Position numbers and translations under genes: made by a program. Under the pieces are notes generated by a model that was given only the letters and a program-made list of their open reading frames with translations, was not told the DNA's origin and did not search any database. A DNA stretch of 64,000 nucleotides from Rheum nobile. Lineage: Eukaryota; Streptophyta; Magnoliopsida; Caryophyllales; Polygonaceae. Positions 23,278 through 33,652 of this stretch are shown here, piece by piece. The stretch spans positions 1,116,001 through 1,180,000 of the forward strand of contig WOAB01000124.1 of the NCBI GenBank assembly GCA_027886185.1. The letters are read 5' to 3'. Positions within the stretch are counted from its first letter, which is position 1; every line of letters begins with the position of its first letter.

Positions 23278-23533
23278 GATTTTTTTTTTAAAACGGGTTG
23301 GGTTTCAAATCGTCTTACTGGAAGCAAAGATTTTATCAACCGTTTATCCGTTTTTGAACTGAGAAAGTTGTTTAAATTTAAAAAAATTGAATTTTTGAAT
23401 AAAACCATACTTGACTAGAAAATGTGTTATTTTGAAATCTTTGTCATTCTAGTCGTGCCTTCTCTCCAGTCTGATATAGTAAGTTCGCTTCTATATTTAG
23501 AAAGACTAACTCTTTCTCGTCGCCCCGCAGGAT

Positions 23534-24625
23534 ATGGGCGCAAACATCTCTCAACTGAGGAACCCGAAGGAAGCCGAGGTGGCCCTGCCATCTCCAGTTA
23601 GGCTCGAGTTCCCGGTTCCCCCGTCGTGCTTTGAGGTCGGGGAACCCAGTAGTCCACCCGAGGAGGTGAAGACCGTACTCGAGGAGTCGGTGGTGTTAGT
23701 GTCCGACAAGGTTCCCGAGGCAAAGCCTGAAGCGGATCCTTGGGAGGACACTGAGGAAGAAGAGCCGGCAGAGTACACAGGAGGGTACTTCGACGAGGAC
23801 TTCGAGGTCGAAGAGGTTCCCGAAGAGGACCCGGAAGAAGACCCGGAGGAGGACCCCGAGGAGGACCTCGAGGGGCAGTGCTACGAGTCTGATAGCTTGG
23901 CGCACTTGCTGGTGGACTGCGAGGATCCGGGGATAAAATTCATCTTCTCGAGTCCGGCGTCGCCACCTGAGCGGGAGTATTCGCCATTGTCTCCTGCCAC
24001 TTGGGAGGCACTTGGTGTTGAAGGTATTGTCAGGTGGAGGAGTGGGCCGATGATGAGTACTGACTCGCGACAGGTGTTTTGCCAGAGTCAGATGGCTTCA
24101 TCTGAGGTGCGTCACCAGGTGGATGAGGCGGTTGAGCATGCTCGAGGAAGGGCAAGGCCATGGGAGTCGATGGGTACACCAGTTGTGGTCCCGACTCAAC
24201 AGGCCAGGCCAAGGCCCCGAGTACTGGAGGAGCGACTGAAGGAGTGGTCGAACGCCCTATACGACATGGAGGAGAGGACATATGAGACTGAGCTCGGTCT
24301 CTCCCGAATGCTTGGGGACGTCCACGAGCTCCATGAGTATATCCGTCAAGCAAGATTGCTACTCGACCCTTTGTATGAGGTGAACATGGCAGACTTCCAA
24401 CCAGGATTTCTGGAGGAGTTTTGCTACCCACCGGGACCCGATAGGACTGTACCGAGTGTTTCCGTACCTAGGGAAAGGCCGAGGGCACCAAGGTCGAGGA
24501 ATGAGCCGTGTGCTCCAGAGCCGATTAGGGCAAGGAGTCCGACGCCAGACTCCGATGATAGACCCTGTTCGAAGAAGTTGTGCATGAGAGCTCCTGATTA
24601 TAGGAAGCTTTTCAGGGCACCATGA
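23534..24625 (+). CDS. Extra ORF upstream of gag in element F (363 aa, unknown function)
   Basis: An uninterrupted 363-codon sense ORF between PBS and gag, where chromoviruses normally have only a leader. I do not recognise a family. The N-terminus MGANISQL satisfies the N-myristoylation pattern MGxxxS. Residues about 45-125 are strongly acidic with EEDPEEDP repeats. Residues about 230-290 look helical and coiled-coil-like (ERLKEWSNALYDMEERTYE...). The C-terminal 70 residues are Pro/Arg-rich. No zinc finger, protease or polymerase motif is visible. Ogre/Tat elements are known to carry an ORF1 before gag, but this is a different lineage. Decayed remnants exist in B1 and copy A. It has no stop codon, although gag-pol of the same element has four. 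The gap to gag is 254 bp, so separate translation or splicing would be needed. Confidence 0.75.
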   Translation: MGANISQLRNPKEAEVALPSPVRLEFPVPPSCFEVGEPSSPPEEVKTVLEESVVLVSDKVPEAKPEADPWEDTEEEEPAEYTGGYFDEDFEVEEVPEEDPEEDPEEDPEEDLEGQCYESDSLAHLLVDCEDPGIKFIFSSPASPPEREYSPLSPATWEALGVEGIVRWRSGPMMSTDSRQVFCQSQMASSEVRHQVDEAVEHARGRARPWESMGTPVVVPTQQARPRPRVLEERLKEWSNALYDMEERTYETELGLSRMLGDVHELHEYIRQARLLLDPLYEVNMADFQPGFLEEFCYPPGPDRTVPSVSVPRERPRAPRSRNEPCAPEPIRARSPTPDSDDRPCSKKLCMRAPDYRKLFRAP

Positions 24626-24879
24626 TGGGGACCGGTGTTGAGCGCTTAGCGTTTTCTTTTCTAGTGTTTTTTCGTTTCATTTTGGTAGAATTGTAGTCTC
24701 CAGGCAATTTTGTCTTGTCGCTTGGGAGAGCTTTTCTATGTAGCCCCTTTTCAAACTTAGTTTCAAAGTTCATCAATAAAAGTTTACCAAGTCTGGTCTA
24801 TTCTAAGTCGATTTCATATGTCGTGCATGTTGAAATTATATTAATGTTGCAAAATACTTGGAATTTGATCGGTAAATAG
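24626..24879 (+). other. Spacer between extra ORF and gag
   Basis: 254 bp. It contains an AATAAA-like motif (CAATAAAAGTTTACC near 24775) and the block ACCAAGTCTGGTCTATTCTA that is retained just before gag in copy A and in the B1 leader. It could hold a splice acceptor or internal initiation signal for gag, but nothing decisive is visible. Confidence 0.4.
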
Positions 24880-27800
24880 ATGGTGAACACAAGGAACACC
24901 ATTCGTGTTGGTGCTGGGCCAAGCAACAACCCCAGACTGAATTTAGGGAATGTCGCGAACCCAGTGGATGAGAACGAGTCAGTTTCTCACAACAATCCTA
25001 TGGACAGTGACCAAGTTCCGGTCCACGCCCCAGTGGTATTCGATGCTGCGGCAATTGAGGCCATTCGGGGGATTGTGATGCAAGCAGTCACCGATATTAT
25101 GCAACCGATCGTGCCTCAGGCACAAGGTGTGCCAATTCCTCCTGTGGTTCCTAGATTCGAGGAGCCAGATATCCATGTACCCCATGAGGATGCGGCCAGG
25201 AACAGAGGCAATTATGGTCGAGCACTGAAGGGCATTAGCTCTATGAGGCCTGACAGCTATGATGGGAAGGGAGAGCCAGTCAGAGTGGCGTATTGGTTCT
25301 CGCACATGGAACGATTGTTCAGAAACGTCGAGTGCACAGAAGCTGAGAAGGTGCACATCGCTTCCCTTCAACTGAAGGAGGTGGCTAGTGAATGGTGGGA
25401 AAGCACCGGTCTAGATGATCATCCTGGTTTGAACTGGGGAATGTTCAAGACGAAAATGACTGATCATTTCTTTTCCCGGGCTATGAGGAAAGAGAAGCAT
25501 AAGGAGTTCCTCTATCCGAAGACGGATGGATTGAAGGTGACTGAGCTTGCGGCCAAGTTCAATCATCTGTTGCAGTACGCTGGGCCGGAAGTGTCCAGTG
25601 AAGAGCAGAAAATCTGGCATTTCCACGAGTGGATGAATCCAGACATTAAGCCACTGATGGTGCGCCACGGATGCTCTACTCTGGAACAGTACGTGGACGT
25701 TGCCTACAAGTTGGAGGTGACTCTGGAGGAGTCGATGAAAAAGCACAATCGCCAGAGACCGGCACAGAGCCAGCCTCAGGCAAGTGGGTTCAAGGGACCC
25801 GCGCCACCGTCAAACTTTACCAAGTCGGGCTGGGAAAAAACGGAGATGACTCATGGAGGGTCTATGCAACGTCCGGGTCAGGGCAAGAATCCGATCCAGT
25901 GCTACAACTATGGTACATCCGGGCACAAGAGCAATGAATGTCCGAAGGAAAGGAAGACGTGCTTTGCCTGCGGGAAGGAGGGGCACTTGTAGACATTTTG
26001 TCCGCAGAGGAGACAGAAAGGAGCTGAGTCACAACAAGGGTCCGTTAGTCATAACAACCGACCCAGATTCAGATCAGTGGAGGCTCTTAGTCCTTCGACG
26101 CAGACAACTGCCCAGAACAAGGGGAAAGCCCCAACTACTTCAGGAGGTCAAGGTCAGCGACTCTACGAGATGCGTGAGGCTGATGGACCAAATGCTCCTA
26201 TTGCTCAAGGTACTCTTTACCTCCATTCTACTTCTGTGTGTATACTTTTTTATTCGGGTGCTACTCATTCTTTCATCTCGGAAAGTTGCGTAAGTAAGCT
26301 AGGCTTAGTATGCAACGAGGCTTGTGAGCCTTTTGTTGTGAATCTTCCCAATGGTGAACATTTGGTTAGAACCAAGAGTCTGTCAGAATTTCCGATTACC
26401 ATTCAGGGTAGGAAGTTCGAAGCAGATTTGATCTGTATAGCCATGGCTCCATACGATATTGTTCTCGGGATGGACTGGTTGACGCATCATGGGGCGATGA
26501 TCGATTGCGGTTCAAGGACTGTGACAGTTTCATCCGGGGGCCAGTTTGTATACAAGTTCAAGGGTCGTAATGACGCTGATAACGACAAGCTCATCAATGT
26601 GATGGTTGCGTGTAAGCTACTTCGACAAGGTTGTGTCGGGTACATATGCTATCTGGATAAGCCCAAGAGAGATGAGCCTTCAGTTCTTGATATTCCGGTC
26701 ATTCGCGAATTTCCGGATGTCTTTCCGAAGGAGATTTCCGGTTTACCCCCGAATCGTGACGTGGAGTTTACCATTGATCTCGAGCCTGGTACCGCGCCTA
26801 TCTCTAAGGCACCGTACCGGATGGCTCCAGCTGAGATGCAAGAGTTGAAAAAGCAACTCGAGGACCTTCTTGAGAAAGGATACATAAGGCCGAGTGCATC
26901 GCCTTGGGGCACTCCGGTTTTGTTCGTCAAGAAGAAGGACGGATCATGCCGACTTTGTATCGACTATCGAGAGTTGAATAAGGTCACGATCAAGAATAAA
27001 TATCCATTGCCGATGATTGATGATCTGTTGGATCAACTGCAGGGAGCAAAAGTCTTTTCCAAGATCGATCTGAGATCTGGTTACCATCAGCTCAGGATTC
27101 GTGAGAAAGACATTCCGAGGACTGCTTTCCGGCAAAGGTATGGCCACTATGAGTTCGTAGTCATGCCATTTGGCCTTACTAACGCTTCGACGGTCTTCAT
27201 GGATCTAATGCATCAATGTTTCCACCAATACCTGGATAAGTTCGTGGTGGTCTTCATCGACGATATTTTGATCTATTCCCCGAGTGAGGAGGCTCACGAG
27301 GAACATCTTCAGATCACCTTGTCAGTCCTTAGACAGAACCAGCTGTACGCAAAGTTGTCTAAGTGTGACTTCTAGATCAAAGAATTGGCTTTCTTAGGCC
27401 ATGTGATCAATGAGGATGGGGTTATGGTTAATCCCCAAAAGATTGAAGCGGTAGCCAACTGGAAGCGGCCTCAGAATGTGAAGGAGGTGCACAGTTTCTT
27501 GGGACTCGTTGGATATTACAGATGGTTCGTGGAGGGATTTTCTAAGATCGATCTACCTATGACCGGTTTGCTCCGCAAGGTCCATAAGAAGTTTGTCTGG
27601 GATGACAAGTGCGAGGCCAATTTTCAAAAGTTAAAGCAGTGTCTGACCTCCGTACCAGTTTTGGCGCTACCGGAAGGGAACGATGGTTATGTAGTCTATA
27701 GTGATGCTTTGAAGAATGGGTTGGGATGTGTACTGATGCAGAGGGGGAAGGTTATTGCGTACGCATCTCGACAATTGAAAACCTATGAGGCAAACTATCT

Positions 27801-29601
27801 GACACATGATCTGGAGTTAGCAGCTATAGTATTTGCGTTGAAGATTTGGAGGCACTATCTCTATGGTGTGAGGTGCCAAGTCTTCACCGATCATAAGAGT
27901 CTCAAGTACGTGTTCACTCAGAAGGAGCTGAATATGAGACAACGTCGCTGGTTAGAGCTACTCAAAGACTACGACATCGAGTTATTGTATCATCCGGGCA
28001 AGGCTAATGTAGTAGCCGATGCATTGAGCCGGAAAACGCCGCACGAGACTATAGTGGATCTACTCACTGCTCAGACCAAGCTGAACCAAGGGTTGTGCGA
28101 GATTGAAGTCTTGTACGATCAACGTCGAGGATACCTGAGTATGCTAGAGATTCAAGCTACGCTACTTGATCAAATCAGGGAGAAGCAGGTTGATGACGTG
28201 GTCTTGATAAAGCTAGGTAGTGAAGTGATGGACGGGAAAGCTCCCAGATTCGTGATTCAGGAGGATGGATCACTCTGGTTTTAGGACCGGATTTGTGTGC
28301 CTGACGTTGATGGCCTTCGCCAGTTGGTGATGAAGGAGGCCCATTCGTCAACTTATTCTGTACATCCAGGCTCTAGCAAGATGTACAAGGACCTCAGGAA
28401 GAAATTCTGGTGGCCCAACATGAAGTGGGACGTAGCAGAATTTGTGGCGAAATGCTTGACGTGTCAGAAGGTCAAGATAGAACACCGTAGACCAGGTGGT
28501 GAATTGCTACCTCTTCCAGTGCCAGAGTGGAAATGGAAGGATATCGCTATGGATTTCGTCACAGGGTTGCCAAAGACTCAGAGTCAAAAGGATGCGATAT
28601 GGGTAATCATTGACAGGCTCACGAAGAGTGCTCACTTTGTGGCTATCAAGTCAACATGGGGAACCCAGAAGCTATCAGAAGTGTTCCTACACGAGATTGT
28701 CCATTTGCATGGTACACCAAAGACCATTGTATCGGATCGTGATGGTCGATTCATGTCGAGATTCTGGAAGGAACTCCACAAGGCCATGGGAACCGAGTTA
28801 AGGTTCAGTACTGAGTTTCATCCCCAGACGGATGGACAGTCTGAGAGGACCATCCAGACATTGGAAGATATGCTGAGAGCTTGTGTACTCGATCGTCCGA
28901 CTAGCTGGGAGAACAGCATGAGTCTGATTGAATTCACGTACAATAACAATTGGCATGCTACCATTAAGATGGCTCCATTCGAGGCTTTGTACGGTCGAAA
29001 GTGCAGATCTCCGATTTGTTGGGATGAGAATGCCGACAAGGTTCTGCTCGGACCGGAGTTAGTCGAAAGGACTGCCTCAGACATTGCTTTGATCAGACAA
29101 AGGATGTTGACAGCTTAGAGTCGACAAAAGTCTTACGCAGATCTGAAGCGCAGGATTGTCGAGTTCGAGGTTGGTGACAAAGTGTTTGTCAGGGTGTCGC
29201 CATCCAAGGGTGTGTTCAGGTTCGGCAAGCGTGGAAAGCTTAACCCTCGCTACGTGGGACCATTTGAGATCCTTGACAGGGTAGGGTCTCTAGCGTATCG
29301 TTTGGCATTGCCGCCATCGGCGCATCCAGTGCATAACGTGTTCCACGTGTCCTTGTTGAGAAAGTACGTGCCAGATGCGTCTCATGTGCTGAGCTATGAA
29401 GACATCGAGATTCAGGCAAATGGTACATATGAAGAGATACCTGTGCGTATTCTCGAACGTCGCGAGAAGCAATTGTGGAACAAGGTAGTACCATTGGTAC
29501 GGATTCTTTGGTCCAAGGCTGAATCTGAAGAGGTTACTTGGGAAACCTGGGAGACTGAGGCAGATATGTGTAATCGCTGTCCCGATCTGTTTTCGGCCTA
29601 G
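24880..29601 (+). pseudogene. Element F gag-pol, one frame with four TAG stops
   Basis: A single frame of 1574 codons from MVNTRNTIRVGAGPS to DLFSA, with no frameshift and four in-frame TAG codons (25990, 27373, 28282, 29116). Gag core is near 25250-25420. The first zinc knuckle reads CYNYGTSGHKSNEC, losing a Cys; the second is CFACGKEGHL-stop. The protease motif at 26248-26270 is FYSGATHS, with the catalytic Asp replaced by Tyr. RT is about 26800-27350 with the intact FIDDIL box; RNase H is about 27690-28050 ([10 protein letters not shown]). Integrase spans 28297-29120 with the HHCC finger and D-D-E residues (MDFVTG, SDRDGRF, GQSERT). The chromodomain-like end is about 29430-29590. The stops are at positions where copy A or the family has Gln or Trp. 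Confidence 0.92.
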
Positions 29602-29705
29602 TTTCGGGGTCGAAACCTTTTTAAGGGGATAGTTATGTAACGCCTCATTTTTTTGGGTTATTCGGCCAAGTTTCGGGATCGAAACTTCTTTTAAGGAGAA
29701 AGTGA
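29596..29705 (+). other. Element F 3' end with duplicated polypurine tract
   Basis: After the stop there is a GGTCGAAACCTTTTTAAGGG stretch followed by ATGTAACGCCTCATTTTT, a damaged LTR start. The same arrangement is then repeated as GATCGAAACTTCTTTTAAGG and GAGAAAGTGA before the real LTR at 29706. The functional polypurine tract is probably 29692-29705. Confidence 0.7.
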
Positions 29706-31995
29706 TGTAATACCCCTCATTTATAGTAAGGGTATTTGGGTAATTTCCCCAACCCTCGTTCTATAATCGTGTCGCTTTCGGAGAAGTTCGGATTTTCTGT
29801 AACGTGTATGATCTCTGTAATAATTCCCTGAGTGAAATAAAATACATTCGATGTATTTTCGCGGCTTAGAATATTTGTTTGGGTACAAATATATAATTTC
29901 CGGGACTCAAACCCATGCTAAATCCTTCCCTGAGCAAGCGGACACGGAAAAGGGCATTTTCGCGACCGCGGATAAATGGCACTCAGAGACACTGGGCAAT
30001 GGAATTTTCCACGACCGCGGAATAATGCATGCGTGCGATGCTTCGTATTCCTCCGTGCCTCGTCGAACGTGTCGCCGTCGATCCTCTGAGCTGTCGTCGA
30101 TCTGGTCGGGGGGCTGCTCCTCCTTTGGCTATAAATGGGGGCCGAGTTGGAGGGTTTTGGGCATTCGAAAATCAGATCTCCCCTCTCTCTCTCTCTCGTG
30201 TTTTTCGTCGCCGGAAGTTGTGGTGGCCGTGGGGTGGTGCATTGGAAGCGCGGTGAGGATAGGAGTCGAAGCCCTCTCGCCTCGAGCCCCGTCGTGTCGT
30301 CGCCGGTGAGAATTTAGCCGATTTGGGGTCGCCGAGTTCACGGCCGCGACTGCGGACATGAACTGCCGCGACCGCGGACGATGTCCAGTCGGCCGCGACC
30401 GCGGACATGAACTGCCGCGACCGCGGACGATGTCCAGTCGGCCGCGACCGCGGACATGAATTGCCGCGACCCCGGACGATGTCCAGACGTCCGCGACCGC
30501 GAATCCAAGCCGCGACCGCGGTTTGCCTTAGCAAACGCGATCGCGGCCTTGGACAAACCGGTCTCGGACGGGACCCTCGTTCTTTCGGTTCCGTTCATTT
30601 TTCCTTAGATTCATATTATTAATTGTCGAATCTAACCTAGGGTTTCGTCGTGGGTCGTTGTCGTAGGAATCTGTAATCTGATTTCCGTTCCCGTTTTGGA
30701 CCCAGAAACCCGTCGTCGCTCAATCGTTCGTCTAGACTAAGGCAAGTGGCGATTCGCTCTTGCTTATCATTCCATGTTTCCATTAATTATCAATTTTTTT
30801 AATTGTCAATTAAATTGGGATGAAGGTTGTTTTCGTTTGGGAACAGTTTTGATAAGCGTATGTGATATAAAAAGTGATATTATAATAGGTTGTATATACT
30901 GCTAGAAACAACGCTATTATATATGTTATTGCCATAATGGTATTGATGTGGACTATTGTGTGGTTTTAACTGTTTAGTTATAACGAGTATTCGTAGGAAC
31001 GTTATGTACCTTGCGAGGTCTAGTCGTTTTTTTATAACTGGTATTAGGAGGATTTTTCCCTAGTACTTTCTCTGGTCATGACTGTACCCTTACTCAGGGT
31101 AGGTGCACATAACTGGTGTCGACACTCGGGATTTATCCCCTCCAATATCTCTCGTGTTGAGATGATATATCTTAAAAGCTTATAACGTAATTGTGCATTT
31201 TGGAATTAAATAAGATAAGTACGATTATGCACATAATTAATATACCCTCGGGCGAGGAGTACAACGTGGAAACCGCCCGGACTTCGATTAAAGTAAGTCC
31301 TCCTTCCAAATCCGAATTCGCATTGCGCGGTGAGGTTGGTCGTGGATCCAAATGGTCAAGTCTTTTTAAAAACGCTTGTGCGAAATTATAACGTTCTTGA
31401 ACACTTGTCATACTTTTCCCATAAGACTCAATCTTCCAGAGTCTTCTCGTGATCTTTCTGTTTCGTATATTCTTGTAGAAGTATCAAGGTTTACTATCGT
31501 CATCGGCTTTCATTCGAGAAGCGATGGGTCTAACCTAATACGACTACTTAGAACCTTTATGTTTTACCCTTGTATAGTTTTTCATTAGACTAACCAACCA
31601 GTTATTTTCTCTTGCATGGTTGGCTGGTGTCATCCGTCTCATACGGCACATCAGGTAAACTCCCGTTCCGTGAAGGCTAGAATCCGACAATGAAGGCAGA
31701 TGAAGTTTTTAAGAGTTTTATCAAGGTTGAAGATCCTAGGCGTGCGATCGCGTGATCAAGACCCTTATGTTATTTATTTAAGACTTCCGCTGTATTAAAC
31801 ATATTCTGTATTTCTGTTGTATTTGGAATTTACGGATGTAATCCCGAGACTTTGGTTTCAATAAAGATTATGATATTTCATATTATCAATGTATTTTATG
31901 TTTTGTATAAAGTAGTTAAGCCTTGGGTGGCTTCGGATGTGAAATCTGAGGACACTGGCGGTAATACTTTCAATGTGATATTTGGGGGTGTTACA
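29706..31995 (+). repeat. Element F 3' LTR
   Basis: 2290 bp, TGTAATACCC to GTGTTACA, colinear with the 5' LTR apart from small indels (for example the GC-rich repeats near 30340-30510 differ in number). Followed directly by the target duplication AAACT. The frames at 29851-30622 and 31172-32058 are LTR shadows. Confidence 0.95.
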
Positions 31996-33118
31996 AAACT
32001 GATGCCTAGGGCTTTGACTTGTGTTTCTTGGTTATCCTTATGGCACAAAGAGTTATAAACTTCTTGATCTGCACACCCAAAAAGTGTTCATCTCTCGTGA
32101 TGTTACTTTTCATGAACACATTTTCCCTTTTTTCCTTAGCCCAAACATCTACTATACCATCTACTTTCCCCATCCCTTGTGCAGACTATTCTTCTTTTGA
32201 CTTTCCTTTACCTACTCCTGATACATCTCCATCTGCTTCACCTATGCATATCTCATCTCCATCACCTACACCTGCCAATTCTCCTTTACTTGTCTTTGTT
32301 CCATCTCCTCCTCCACCTTTAAGGAATTCTCACAGATCCACCAATGTTCCTTCTTATCTTCAAGACTACTTTTGTAGTTTTGTTTCTACTGATTTCTCCT
32401 TATTTCCTACCTCTTCCATTTCTTTTCATGCCTTATCCAACTCTACCTAAACACTTTTATCTTCCATTTCCCAATATTTTGAACCTTATTGTTATGAGGA
32501 AGCTTTACAATCTCCTGATTGGATCAAGGCTATGGACCTTGAACTCTATGCTTTACAGTCTAACAACACATGTGACATTGTTGATCTTCCTAAAGGAAAA
32601 CGTCCTATTAGCTCCAAATGGGTTTATAAGCTCAAGTTCAAGGCATATTGTTCTCTAGAGAGACATAAGGCCAGATTGGTGATAAGGGGATGCGCACAGA
32701 AAGCTGGGGTTGGTTTTCATGAAACTTTTTCTCCTGCTGTCAAGATGACAACTATTCGAGCTTTGTTGGCTACTGCTGCTAAGAAGGGTTGGTATATGTC
32801 TCAGTTAGACATTAACAATGCCTTTTTACATGGGGATATTGACACAGAAGTTTATATGAAGGTTTCTTTGGGCCTTGCACATTTGTATCCTAACAAGGTT
32901 TGTCGTCTCAACAAATCTTTATATGGATTAAAACAGGCATCAAAACAGTGGTATAGTAAATTGTCTAATGCACTTTTGTCTCAAGGTTTTCTATAGTCTC
33001 TCAATGATTATTCTCTGATCTATAAGAAGTCAGCTTCTTCTGTCATTTTTCTTGTCATCTATGTGGATGATATTCTGATTGTTGGTAATGACACCTTGGC
33101 TCTCACCTCACTGATCGA
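31996..33118 (+). pseudogene. Copia E integrase end and reverse transcriptase
   Basis: Continues from the other side of element F: PRALTCVFLGYPYGTKSYKL in shifted frames, then a Ser/Pro-rich linker (about 32130-32440). The RT frame 32532-32996 contains PISSKWVYKLKFK, ARLVIRGCAQKAGVGFHETF, SQLDINNAFLHGD and SLYGLKQASKQWY. A TAG at 32994 replaces the usual Gln before SLNDYSL, and YVDDILIVGND follows at about 33058-33090. The sequence ends near 33118 without RNase H. Confidence 0.9.
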
Positions 33119-33196
33119 ATTATCCATCCAAATAAGAATATTTACATGTAGAAATTAAAACACACGATCCAAAACCTGAAAGAAGAAAATCAAAAC

Positions 33197-33583
33197 TCAA
33201 GAATTGTTTATTCTTCTTGTTGGAATACACATTGGCGTTGGAACCACTTGATCTTCATCGTCATCATCATCAGCTTTGTCGTCATCACTCTCTTCTTCCT
33301 CATCCGTACAACTGCCATCTACATAATCACTTGTGACATCATCATCATCTTCAACGGCGTCAATGCAAGCGGGGCAAACCCGGGCAACGGGGTCGAGCTG
33401 GATGCCGGAGCCAGTCCAGCGGGTCGGATCCTGGCAAACCCGGCACAGGACAACCCTTGAATGCTTGGCCACGAGGAAGTTGGCGCGGTGAACGGCGGCG
33501 TCGCACGCCCAGCAAAGGCTCGCCTCATCCGACTCGCAGTATGACGTGGCGCTTCTGCTGCACAGCTCGCATATCTTCCTCAT
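33197..33583 (-). CDS. B-box zinc finger protein, BBX28/29-like, short
   Basis: Intronless ORF of 128 aa with a clear ATG at 33583. Residues 5-43 form one B-box: C5-x2-C8-x7-C16-x7-C24-x2-C27-x4-H32-x8-H41, with the family words CESDEASLCWACD and ANFLVAKHSR. Cys47/Cys50 and the VCPACID segment resemble a degenerate second B-box. Residues about 76-112 are almost all Asp, Glu and Ser, followed by QVVP and 12 residues more. Single B-box proteins of this type act in the nucleus as regulators of light signalling without a CCT domain. It looks most like Arabidopsis BBX28/BBX29, but from memory those are around 220-250 aa, so this one ends early after the conserved QVVP. The truncated Copia element begins only 79 bp beyond the stop. 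Confidence 0.85.
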   Translation of the reverse strand: MRKICELCSRSATSYCESDEASLCWACDAAVHRANFLVAKHSRVVLCRVCQDPTRWTGSGIQLDPVARVCPACIDAVEDDDDVTSDYVDGSCTDEEEESDDDKADDDDDEDQVVPTPMCIPTRRINNS

Positions 33584-33642
33584 CGTCGACTAATTAAATT
33601 AAATTGCTGTCGCATGAATTTTGAGGGGCTTTGAAGGGATCC

Positions 33643-33652
33643 AATATATAGA
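33643..33652 (-). promoter_or_regulatory. TATA box of the B-box gene
   Basis: Minus strand CTATATATTGG about 60-65 bp upstream of the ATG at 33583. The spacing leaves a short 5' UTR of about 30 bp, plausible for a TATA-driven gene. Confidence 0.5.

Larger units (their letters stand above)
20911..31995 (+). mobile_element. Complete Ty3/Gypsy chromovirus element F (Tekay/Del type)
   Basis: 11.1-kb element with 5' LTR 20911-23260, PBS 23265-23277, an extra ORF 23534-24625, gag-pol 24880-29601, a polypurine tract and 3' LTR 29706-31995. A perfect 5-bp target duplication AAACT flanks it (20906-20910, 31996-32000). Pol order is protease, RT, RNase H, integrase, chromodomain-like end, so it is a chromovirus; the C-terminal [22 protein letters not shown] resembles the Tekay/Del group. 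It is inserted in the integrase of Copia E. Four in-frame TAG codons and damaged protease and zinc-knuckle residues mean it is not autonomous now. The LTRs differ at about 11 places in their first 165 bp by eye, so it is not very young. Confidence 0.95.
19408..33118 (+). mobile_element. Ty1/Copia element E, split by Gypsy element F and 3'-truncated
   Basis: Plus-strand Copia element: a short LTR (19408-19623), PBS, gag N-terminus, integrase up to 20910, then an 11-kb Gypsy insertion. Its coding sequence resumes at 31996 with the integrase C-terminus and RT and stops abruptly near 33118, 79 bp beyond the 3' end of the B-box gene. RNase H and the 3' LTR are missing. The two halves join cleanly in frame across the AAACT target duplication. 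There is also a deletion between gag and integrase near 20280 and several nonsense codons. Confidence 0.88.

Noticed and set aside
24880..29601. Stop-codon readthrough or TAG reassignment for element F
   Set aside because: All stops are TAG, which looks like recoding. But they fall at Gln and Trp codons that copy A or the family retain, and zinc-knuckle and protease residues are also lost. Decay at CHG sites is simpler.
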